The position numbers and the translations under genes were made by a program. Positions 23,875 through 33,244 of a DNA stretch of 64,000 nucleotides are shown here, one piece after another. Under the pieces are notes generated by a model. It worked only from the letters and a program-made list of their open reading frames with translations, searched no databases and was not told the origin of the DNA. Position 1 is the stretch's first letter. Each line of letters opens with the position of its first letter. Origin of the DNA: Linnemannia schmuckeri (Eukaryota; Mortierellomycota; Mortierellomycetes; Mortierellales; Mortierellaceae); NCBI GenBank assembly GCA_029449235.1, contig JANATG010000003.1, forward strand, positions 2,232,001 to 2,296,000. The letters run 5' to 3'.

Positions 23875-24054
23875 GTTTGGAGGTTTGTTGTTTAGGTCGG
23901 AGAAGCAACAAGGTCGTCGAAGAGAAAACTTTATTTGTTGAGTGAGAGCAGTAGTACACCTTTTTTGTATAGGACATTGTATTGCTAGAAGAACCTCACA
24001 TACAAACACTGTCATTAGTTCACTTCACCATGCCTTGAACAAAATGCGCCCTTA

Positions 24055-24082
<28 letters not shown>
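24055..24082. repeat. 28-base T homopolymer
   Basis: Uninterrupted T run about 180 bases after the FAT1 stop codon, within its probable 3' region. Similar runs occur at 25648-25675, 34381-34406, 37896-37923, 55589-55618 and 63458-63485. Confidence 0.85.
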
Positions 24083-24086
<4 letters not shown>

Positions 24087-24234
24087 ATGGAAGACAATGA
24101 GGCAACATTTTTTTGCACCAAAGGGATAATTTGATCCAGCAATGAAACACGAATAAGCGCAAGATTTTTTAAGTATTAGTTGCAAAGAGGATGAGAGTGC
24201 ACTCTCTCATCCCTAACACACCCATACAGACACA

Positions 24235-25516
24235 TCAGCCTCCATTCAGGACAATAGGCCGTATCAATTCGCCACTACTGCTTCCCGGAGAATAACAACG
24301 ATAGAGCTTGAGATCCACTGCGAGTGCGCGGCGGGGTCCTCGCTGACAATTCTGACGGCATGGTGGTTGGAGATGGGAGTGGGCACGGGGTTCCAGGCGA
24401 AGGAAAGGGCCATCCATCAGTTGCTCGAGCGAACGTTTGCCTGCGTCATGGAATGAAAGTTGTCACATCGCAGGATCTCTATAATCACCCTTCTTCATGT
24501 TAAAGGTAACAGTTGACAGCAATGCAGTATACCCGATTTGGCTGCGGTAAAGGCCCGGATGATTCTGTGTGCATTCTTGCTGACATCCCGCCCAATAATT
24601 AGTTGATGGCTATTGTAGAGAAAGGATGCCGATATTAATTGGTATCTTATTCATTTTCTTTTCTAGCCATTCATAGTTTGGAATATGTACTTGGACGTTA
24701 GGGATGGCCGTTCAACCGTGGGCGAGAACAATAGTGGTCTGGGAAGACCATGCGGCAATCGACTTTCTCCGCGCACTCACCCCTGTTCTCAGCCTCAGCG
24801 GATTTGTACCCTTCGTATCTCACTGTCCTTCAACAAGAAGGTAATGAGTGGTTAATTAATATGAAACATGCGTTACCAAGAGTACGTGGCCAATTGCATA
24901 TCCATTCATCGATGTCTACTTTACCAGTCCGAAGTCCGTTACCCTGATCCGTTTGTCCTTGTGCGACGGAAGATATCTGGTTTGATGTCGCAGCGCACGG
25001 CATTCTGCTTATGAAAAAAAAGAAAAACTCCCTGGATGACATCCCGGCCAAACTTCATGACGTTCTTCTTCGATACAGGGCCAAATTCCAAGAGCATGTC
25101 TGGGCTCTAGAGGTGCAATTGCAAATATTATAGCTCACGTTAATCATACTCGCGCTTTGATTGAGGTAAAAACGCACTCTTGGCTTCACTGCAAATGATT
25201 ATTTACTCCCTGGCACACATGGGAAAAAACCGTGCGCATAGACCTTTCGTAGTAGAAACTGTCCAATAATAAAAGGGCATTATCATGTTTCCATTGCATT
25301 CCTCGCAGAACCGCTTTCATTGATGAACTAATGACAAAGGTAGAAGCGTTTAACCATTGGACAAACTTGATTAATCCTACTCCCCTCGCGCTTTTCATTC
25401 TAATTTGCATACCATGGCCGACGGGTCGTCCGCGCAGCCCTCCTTGAACAAGCCTTAAATTCTAATATCTGTCCATTCCACGACAGTCCATATCAAGTAC
25501 CGAACGAGCCCTGTTC
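24235..25516 (-). pseudogene. Decayed eukaryotic protein kinase gene
   Basis: No intact frame exists, but kinase landmarks appear in the right order on the minus strand in broken frames. A glycine-loop remnant (EQGSFGT, stop, YGLSWNGQ) lies at about 25516-25470. A helix-C/beta-4 remnant (KAVLRGMQWKHDNALLLLD, then SFYYERSM) lies at about 25310-25250. KFGRDVIQGV and NAVRCDIKPDI lie at about 25080-24970, a DFG remnant (VTDFGLVK) in another frame at about 24945, PNYEWLEKKM at about 24680, and a terminal SLEQLMDGPFLRL at about 24410. The catalytic loop reads RCDIKPDI, so the usual His and Asn are replaced by Arg and Ile, and stops and frameshifts separate the blocks. Some breaks may instead be introns: an acceptor lies before the FGRDV exon and a GT...CAG pair near 24540-24440. 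Loss of catalytic residues plus the stop in the glycine loop favours a pseudogene. Confidence 0.6.
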
Positions 25517-25647
25517 ATTATTCGTGTCGATAGAAAAATGGTGGCGTTTTTTTAGACATTTTTTCTCTTAAACTTAGCGCGGGATTTGAACAAAGGGAAC
25601 ATATCCTAGACGGAAAATTGCCTTGCCTCTAGAAAACGATCGTATTC

Positions 25648-25675
25648 TTTTTTTTTTTTTTTTTTTTTTTTTTTT
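25648..25675. repeat. 28-base T homopolymer
   Basis: Uninterrupted T run upstream of the kinase relic. An A run at 25915-25935 follows about 240 bases later. The stretch 25520-26278 holds no supported gene. Confidence 0.85.
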
Positions 25676-26278
25676 CAAACATGAGGGCTCTCAAAACCTG
25701 ACTCTAAAGAGTTTTCGGTGGTGGGTGAATGCCAAGTCGATTCGGGAGGAAGGAGCAAGGGGCTCAACCGAGGCGAGGATGGCGAGGGAGTGAACGGGAC
25801 TTTCCAAGGGAGTCGTGATATCGATCGTGTGAAAGTCGACTTCGAAAACAGAAGGGAGAAAAAGTATGAATTGGAGGACGGAGAAAGGAAAAGACAAAGA
25901 AGGAAACAAAAGAAAAAAAAAAAAAAAAAAAAAAAGCGGGCCATGGTATGTGTGGAAAAGTAGGATGAACGAAGTTTCTTATACTCCCTGGCCATCCAAG
26001 CAAAGCTCAAGGAACACTAGAGCACAGATAGATGTCCAAGAATTTGACCCATGGCATGCTCCACATCAAAAAATTCCTTCCAGATCCTTCAGCCATAGAA
26101 AAGATATCGACTGATCTGTCTATTCCTTTATTCGAGCACGTAGTTTCTGCGATGTTGCATGTAATTCCTTTTTGTTTAGCTCATGGCTAGTTACAAGAAA
26201 AGCAGCACCACTTCGTCAAAGTAGAGCTGTTCGTCCAGTTGTAGCTAAATCTGGTCGTGCAAGGCAAAATGACAGATC

Positions 26279-27005
26279 CTACGAGACTGATGCAAGCAAA
26301 GTCAGTGGTGCTGGCATGGCCTGGTAGAGAACACTATTGTTCCATCGCTTAACTGTCCACCGCTTCTTGACAACTCGCCGCATCTCTCGAACAAACAGCT
26401 GGGCCATATCCAGTTCACTCCAATTGTCATTTGAGGACGTCAACGCGACCCACTGAGCAACCTCCAGTTCAATGACATTCCACTCAGGTGGATTCTTCTC
26501 TTTTGCCTCCAATGCCTGGCGCTTGTGGGTATGTCCTGCTCCTCTTCCCGAAAACAGTGTTGTGGACATCCCGCTGCCATATCTGACAAAGAGACTGATG
26601 ATCAGGTCGAGGATAATCGGATCCACCGGCCGATCACCTGAATTCGTCAACACCGCCAAATCCTGCTGCAAGAACGGTGTGAGGAATGTCACATCAATCG
26701 GTCGGATCTCGTCTGCAATCGGGAAGTCCCGATCTGGAGTAGGCTCAAGTCCGAAGGCATAGACTTCTTGCCGCGTTGGTATCCTCCCTGTCGCTACTGT
26801 GTCGTCTTTGTCTCCTTCGACGGTGGATGTTGCTACGTCCGTTGATCCATGTCCTTGCGCCAGTTGTCTGCGTGAGAGAGATGTCGCAGTTGAGGAGGAG
26901 GAGAAGAGCGCGTCAGGGTTGTATGGGTGGCTGTCGATGGGCGTAGTCGACCTGGATCGAGATCGAGATCGAGATCGGGAACTGGACCGTGACCGTGACC
27001 TCTTT

Positions 27006-27047
<42 letters not shown>

Positions 27048-27625
27048 ACAAGCCTCTGATCTTGCTGCTCTTGTGCAGACTCGCTACACTCTTCATCGTT
27101 ACTCGCTGTGGTTCCGCCGCCATTCGAACCGGACACGTCGTCCAAAACAGCACCAGTTTCCTGAAAATCTGCCTCGGTACTTGCCAGATCCAACTGCTCC
27201 TGAGTTTCCTCGTCCCTCCTTGCCTGAACCGCTACATTTCTCAACGTCTCCCTCCACGTAAGCCCTCCTCCACTGCCTGCCTCCCGCTGATACCTTCTAC
27301 GATCAGGACCATTCGCATAGAGTGGCGAAAAGTGTGTTACAGTAATAGTATTCAGGATTCCCAGGGCAGTATCAACGCCCCAGTGAATCTGCTCTGGTTT
27401 CGATTTGCACAGTGGACAGAGGGTCGAGACGTCTACCCAGGCGGAGAGGCACGACGCACAGAACGAGTGCATGCATGGCGAGAGGTATACTCGTCCTGTG
27501 TATGACGCGAGACATATCGCGCAGATCGGATCTGTGTTGCTGGTGTTATCGTTATCGTTCTTGTCGCTCTTGTTGTCTTTGTCACCCTTGGTGTTGCTGA
27601 GGTCTGTTGTGCTGTTGTCTGCCAT
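26279..27625 (-). CDS. Topors-like RING-finger protein with an RS-rich segment
   Basis: Single exon. I prefer the ATG at 27625 (MADNSTTDLS), giving 448 aa; an in-frame ATG at 27679 would add 18 residues. A C3HC4 RING sits at about residues 35-75 (CAICLASYTGRVYLSPC, CMHSFC, CPLC). It is followed by a Topors-like layout: a Ser run and an Arg-Ser repeat near residues 195-220 (KKRSRSRSSSRSRSRSRS), then a helical C-terminal region (FLTPFLQQDLAVL ... LELEVAQW-like ... MAQLFVREMRRVVKKRW). Topors proteins are nuclear E3 ligases for ubiquitin and SUMO. The RING is certain. The Topors link rests on RING position, the RS region and weak C-terminal resemblance, so a generic RING E3 is the alternative. 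Confidence 0.75.
26955..27045. repeat. CGAGAT/CGTGAC and GCT repeats encoding RS and Ser runs
   Basis: Within the Topors-like gene, a hexamer-type repeat encodes alternating Arg-Ser. It is followed on the plus strand by a GCT trinucleotide run (about 27009-27043) encoding a Ser run. Both are likely length-variable. Confidence 0.75.
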
Positions 27626-27812
27626 TGGACTGTTGAATGGAGGGAGGTGTGATGGAATGAGAAAGGAGGAGAGCTGCAAAAAGCGAAAAGCAAAAAGGAA
27701 AAAAAAAAGCTAATAAAGCCAAAAGAGAAACAGGCGAAGAATTACACAGAAATGATCACATGATGTTTTAATACAAAGGGAGAAAGCAAAAAAAAAAAAA
27801 AGGCGTTTGTCT

Positions 27813-30790
27813 CTATGCCCTGCGCTTGGGCTTGTTGTTGTTGGCCTTGATTTTCGTCTTGTTGCTGCTACTAGACTTCTTCTCCTTGTTCACGGCAGGA
27901 GGGAGGGTCTCATCGTCATGACGGCGATCAAGGTAGTCAACCTCCTGGTCTGTGATAGGCATCTCCGACTCGTCATGGTCGTCGTGGCCCGCATCCTGCT
28001 GCTGACCCTGACCTTCCTCTTCAGACTCGTCTAGGGCCTCTTCCTCATCCTGCGAGGTCATGGGCTCGTCGTCCTCGCTCTCTGATCCTGACTCCTCGGA
28101 TCCTTCTTCTCCATTCTCCTCCTCCTCAGATCCATCGCCTTCTTCACTTTCCTCCTCTCCATCCTCACCTGCCGACTCTTCCTCATCATTCTGCTGCTGA
28201 AGTTCGAGTTCTGCTTGACGCTGTGCCTCCTGCTCGGCCTGTATCCGTGCTCGACTCTCGGGACGGTAATCCTTCAACTGAGCCATCTCGAGCTCGTCAG
28301 ATACGCCAGTCGGGGGTCGATTGAGCAACTCTTCCATCTGCTTGGCGTCAATGAGCTCTGGTTTCCTGTACTTGTCACCCACAATAACGCCTCCTGGTTT
28401 GCAATCAAAGCCCATCAGCTTCCAGTTCGAGGCACGACCTTGGCACGAATAGCACATCGCACAACGCTTCTGAATACGGCCATCACAGATCGAGATCTGT
28501 GTCCTAAAGTTGCGGTTGTCCTTGTTCTTCTTGAGCTCTGACCGGATTCGGTTAATCCTCTCTACCATCTTAATAGGGTCGTCGCGTGGCTGAGACGCAA
28601 GACTGGGCTCGTTGTCAAAGTGCTTGGCGACCAGATCCTCTTCACACACAAATGCACCAGGCTGGATTCGAATGTCGTGGACGGGCTTGATTCCGTATCC
28701 GTGCAGCCAGATTCCGAGGGACTGGGCGCTGCTGGCAACATTGTAGCGGGGTGCGGGGATAGCCAGCAGAGCAACAACATCCCTCGAGAGAGTCGTCAGT
28801 GTCCCGTCCGTGAACTTGGGCATCTCCTTCAAATCCATGTCGTCCAATCGAGTATTTGGCACATTCCTATCATCAGTTGTCAATGTCATAAACAATATAA
28901 GTAAAAATGGATGCAAAGTAAGATAATCTCAGATTTTTAGCGAGTATGCCTTCGAGAGTGACTTACTTGAAGACGAGACCCTTCCAGAAGAACTCCTTCT
29001 TTCCTTGCTTGTACAGTTCGCCAGACAAAGTATCCATGCGGACAAGAACGTCGTCTTCAGTCTTGACCAGGTAGTCAAAGTCAAATTGATCTGCCCACTT
29101 GATGGCGTTATACAGCTTGGCGCTCTTGCCATCCGCAGTGTCAGGGGCGTTGACAATCAACATATCACCCGTCATCTTGTGTTCCTGCTCAATTTCCTGC
29201 TCATTCACAGTAAAAATGCCCTCTCCGATAATAAAGCGATGTCTGACGATAACGGCCTTGTTGCGGGGACTGGGGAGCAGCTTCAAAGTCGTCTCACGGA
29301 ACAACTGGCGGTTGCGGAAACCCTGAGGGGTGGCGGAGGAAAGCACAATCATGCAAATGACCATACGGTCGTCCTGCTGACGGTCAATATGGAAGGAGTT
29401 GGGGTTGCCTGGGGTAACTGGCTTGACGATAGGGACGGGTGGATCCTGAACATTGCCGCCTCCTTGGGTGCCGTGTTCCTGCTGCCATTGTCCCTGTTGA
29501 GCATAGCCCAGAGCTGGACTGTGTTGTCCTCGAGTAATGATCAACATCCACGAGCACAGGCCGACGACGACCAGAGGGACAACAAGGAAGCGAGTGACAG
29601 ACTGTCCGTTGATCTCACGTCCCATGAATCCGTCCTCGAGGGGATTGGTAGCAAAACGATCCGAGATGGTTGGGAAGCCTGCTAGTTTCATCTGAGTCCT
29701 GAACCAGGGGAGGTATGCGATCACAAACAGGAGAAGGGCCTGTCCAAACGTGATGATGACCCAGGGGCGAATAGGCTGAGTAGCGGGTCTTGACTGAATG
29801 ATGGTGCCAATTAGGACCCAGCTCAACAAATGGACAAGGGTAATCCTGAGGACGACGTTGGGGGCACGATAAGACTGCAACAGACGTTGAGTGAAGGCCG
29901 TTGTGAGAAGGAAAGCCCAGTACATTGATAGGCCACACTAATAATTGTAATGGATAAAAAAAGAGGGCGTTTGGAGTTGTGGATTAGGCTTTCAGTATGA
30001 CGACAGTTATGAGCACTTTGTAAAAAAAAGGTCCCCTATTCAGCAGACGACAGACAGAGTCAAGGGAAGACCCATTGCATTGATTGATTGACGACGCCTT
30101 ACCCAGCTGCAAATGTGGACAAAAGGCAACCAAGCAGAAAGTGAATAAGAGAGATGAAAGAAGCAGAAAGAAGACCAATTGAGTGAGTACAACGATAACT
30201 TGTGCCTGACGCAGTGCAGCAATCATCATCACATCCCCAGCCCAGCCATTGATGATACAAAGAAAGAATAAAACGTACATGCTGGCCATCCAAAAGTCGG
30301 ATCGAGTCAAGGGTATGCCGTCATCCATGCTTTTATCCTGAGAGAACTGTCTGGCCTGTTGCTGTTGAATATTGTCAAAGAGCTTGGGATCCCTTGCGAT
30401 GTTAAGGCTGTAGAGAATTCCAAGGAAACCAGGTCCCATTGATAGAATCCTGAGTAGAGTCAGGGCCAGGCTCTGTCGTGGCCGAGAGGAGTAGCTATGG
30501 CCAAGGTGTCCATGGAACATGGCATGGCCGTTGATATTGTTTCCGTTTCCGTTGTTATTCCCATTTCCGTTGGGCGAGTTTCCTCCGGCAGAGAGGAGGT
30601 GACTATGGCTGAGAGAGGATGGTCCAAAGCTGTGTCGTTTGTCAATGGGAGGTCTGTTGGATTCCTTGAGGGCCCCCAAGGAATCTCTTGCGGTGGCGGA
30701 TCTGGGCGAGCCTCTGTTATGTGCCTGGGAGAGATTGTGGGTGTTGATCACCAGGTGGTTTGAGAGGGGACGTACGGGTGTCGACGGCAT
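27813..30790 (-). CDS. GT31-like (beta-1,3-galactosyltransferase family) glycosyltransferase with polytopic N-terminus
   Basis: Modelled exons: 30790-30279, 30106-30103 (4 nt), 29937-28967 and 28866-27813, giving 846 aa. The 4-nt exon is needed because the strong donor AT/GTACGT (phase 2) cannot join the TTATTAG acceptor (phase 0) directly. Residues ~110-305 hold about five membrane segments, one of which (FWMASIWCGLSMYWAFLLTTA) spans the microexon. The catalytic part follows: MVICMIVLSS, IVNAPDTADGKSAKLYNAIKW, and the metal-binding DxD-type motif YLVKTEDDVLV at ~463, then GTLTTLSRDVVALLA. Family knowledge: GT31 enzymes transfer Gal or GlcNAc from UDP-sugars in the Golgi. The last ~130 residues are strongly acidic and end in a basic cluster (NNNKPKRRA). 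The five-TM N-terminus is unlike the usual single-TM anchor. The neighbouring sugar-nucleotide transporter may supply its donor. Confidence 0.82.
30103..30106 (-). other. Predicted 4-nt microexon (CTGG) of the GT31-like gene
   Basis: On the minus strand the sequence reads TTTGCAG, CTGG, GTAAGG: a consensus acceptor and a consensus donor 4 bases apart. Inserting these bases converts phase 2 into phase 0, yielding Ile-Trp in the middle of a membrane helix. Flanking introns would be 172 and 165 nt. It is inferred from frame logic and splice consensus, not from transcripts. Confidence 0.6.
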
Positions 30791-30959
30791 CCTTGGCTAT
30801 GTATGTCCTCGATCACACTCTTGGGTTGATTGTCTGTTTGTTTGCTTATAGGAGATAGAGTGTGTGTGAATGAGCTGGAGGGAATAGAGATTGTCTGCTG
30901 AGGGATTGACTCAGGGACAAGGGATGACGGGAAAGATAGAGAGAGGAAGAAGAATAAAA

Positions 30960-31190
30960 AAGAAATGAGTGAAGAGTGAGAGCTTAGGATAATGGCGGCA
31001 ACAGCGACAGAAGGATGATGGGGGGTGGAAGGAAGAGGAGAGAAGAGAGAAGAGTAAGGGAAGGAGAAAGAGAAAGTTTGAAGGTAGAAATAATAAAAGG
31101 GTCTCTGGTCAGGGAGGAAGAGAGGGAGAGAGGGAGGGAGAGAGGGAGAGAAGGAGAGAGGGAGAAGGATAATAAATTCATTGGAGAAAA
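30960..31190. repeat. Purine-rich (GGGAGAGA)n simple sequence upstream of the GT31-like gene
   Basis: GA-rich low-complexity DNA with repeating GAGAGGGA units at about 31118-31165. It corresponds to a CT-rich leader or promoter on the coding strand of the GT31-like gene. No coding frame is supported from 30800 to 31860. The remainder of that interval is AT-rich and probably includes the 3' region of the sugar transporter. Confidence 0.6.
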
Positions 31191-31867
31191 CGAGTGAGTG
31201 AGTGGACTGCGAAGAGGCGCCCCAACGGTCGTTTTGAATGTGTGTGTATCTGCGTATGTGTCTGCCCCTGGTCTGGATTGGACTCTGGAGGAAGAGGAGA
31301 TAATAAGAAAAAAAAAGGGTCTCTCTCTTTCTTTACTCGCTTAAAATATCCTCTCTGTCCGATAAAAAAAAAAAGACGGAGGTTTCGAAAACAATACTCT
31401 CGACCACACTCAGTCGCTCACTCTCACTTCGCCTCATTTCACTCGATTGCTCTCTTCCTATTTACATAACAAACGTGTATGTACTCAAAAGTAAAAAAAC
31501 GTCCATCCACCACCGCGCATAACAGGGGTCGATAGTGGTTCAAGACAATTGCATATCCCTTAATCCACCTGCCTTGGTTTTTCTTACGAGCTAGTATTTA
31601 TCCTGAATGACTTCGGGAAAGCACACTCGAAAACAAGCGAAATAGTTTGTTGATAATAATACTAATAATAACAATAAAATGCAGAGATGTTGTTTGATTT
31701 TATTCATGTAGAGTGTAAAGAGGAACAGGAAAAGCAAAGGGAAAAGTGAAAATGATTCAGAGGAACAGAAATAAGGACGGACAAATATCAGGCTTGTAGA
31801 AGAAAAAAAAGGTATAGCTCGCTATTAGCCGTTGTTTATGCTGAAAAAAGTGCTCCTTTGAAGTAGA

Positions 31868-33240
31868 TTAACCCCGGATTCTATCAAGCCGCACTGAAGG
31901 TGCGCTGGGTGATTTTGGTGTCGACAAAGTGTCGTTGCTTCCTTGCCGTGGTGATCCCATCCGGCCCTCCTCTGCATGGAAAGTGTCCAATTGACTGCCC
32001 AAATCAACATACCTATCAAGTAAACAAACAAATGCAAAAGAGGTTAGTTTAGCCTGCACCAATCGACAATCGAGCGAGGGTCGGTGGTCTGAATTCTCCA
32101 AATCAAGCCAGCTCCTATAGACACAAGCAAAGAGCAATAGATAATAAGGACTTACTTGACAACAGGCTTGTCGGGGAGAGAGTACATGTAGGTGGCGCCA
32201 AGGACGAGGACGGTACCAAAGATGAAAATAGTTCCAATCTGGGATCCAAAGAGCGCCACACTTGCAATTGCACTGATCACAATCGAGATACTGGTCGCAA
32301 AGCCCTTCAGAATGTTATCAGCGTACTTGACGACAACAGCGACAATGAGCCCTCCGGCCGACTGACAGGCAATGGCGGTGATGACCAGCATGTCGTATCC
32401 TGCAAAGAATCCTTGCTCCGTGACACCCTCGCCATCCTTGAGGTAAACTGCAAGTAAAGAAAAGGGCAATGAAAAGAATGAGAGCTGGATATTCCTGAGC
32501 CAGATGGATCCTTGAGTGTTCTTCAAGATCTTTTCAAAGTAGACTCCAGCAAGACCAGAAAGAATACAGGCAATCAAGACCGCCATCAAACCAACAACAA
32601 ACTCGGGACGATCGTTTGAAGGAGTGGCTTCTGCAACCGAAGCAGCGGCGGCACCACCCTTTTGTGCATCGAGCAAATCGCCGAGAGCCGAGGCGGACGA
32701 AGTAGGGTCGATGGGGTCGGGCTTGACTGCATATCCGTTCCTGTGGTTAGACTCTTCCAGCGAGACAAGAGCGATTCCTGCAGTGAGCATGACCAGCGAG
32801 GCCCACTTAAGGATGGGCAGTGACCGGTTGAGGAGGATGACGGAGAAGAGGGCGGTAGTAAGGATCTTGAGTTGGTAGGTCACCTGGAACGTCGAGGGGT
32901 CGAGTGCATGGGAGGCAACGTACTGGAGGTTGTTCTGGATGGCGTAGAGCATGGCGGGGACGGCAAGCTTCCAGGCGTCGCCACCAAAGACGTCGTTGAG
33001 AAAGTCCTGAGGGTAGAAGCGGCCGGTGTCTTTGATGGTTTCACGGATGGTCATAATTGTGCAAACGATCAACTTGACAATTTCGTTGATGAAGACAGCT
33101 GTGGAGGAATAAAAGACTTTACGGCCGGGTCCCTGGGCAAGGGCCATGACGATGATGAGACATGAGTTTTGGACGGCGAGGACGATGAGGGAGATGTACT
33201 TGAGCGGGATCCCGCCGATCGACGGCACGATGGATGACAT
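31868..33240 (-). CDS. Golgi nucleotide-sugar transporter (SLC35A family, UDP-Gal/UDP-GlcNAc type)
   Basis: Two exons, 33240-32156 and 32012-31868, giving 409 aa and about ten membrane helices. Family motifs are clear: NEIVKLIVC in the first third, PAMLYAIQNNLQYVA, the signature TYQLKILTTALFSVILL, YFEKILKNTQGSIWLRNIQ, and GGLIVAVVVKYADNILKGFA. SLC35A proteins exchange UDP-sugars for UMP across the Golgi membrane. Motifs cannot fix the substrate between UDP-galactose and UDP-GlcNAc. Exon 1 ends AA/GTAAGT, so if the intron is retained the donor itself makes a TAA stop after VVK, giving a 362-aa form without the tail. The second exon adds a Ser/Thr/Pro-rich cytosolic tail (RYVDLGSQLDTF, GSNDTLSTPKSPS). 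A loop of about 45 residues near GYAVKPDPIDPTSS is an insertion. Confidence 0.9.
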
Positions 33241-33244
33241 TTGA

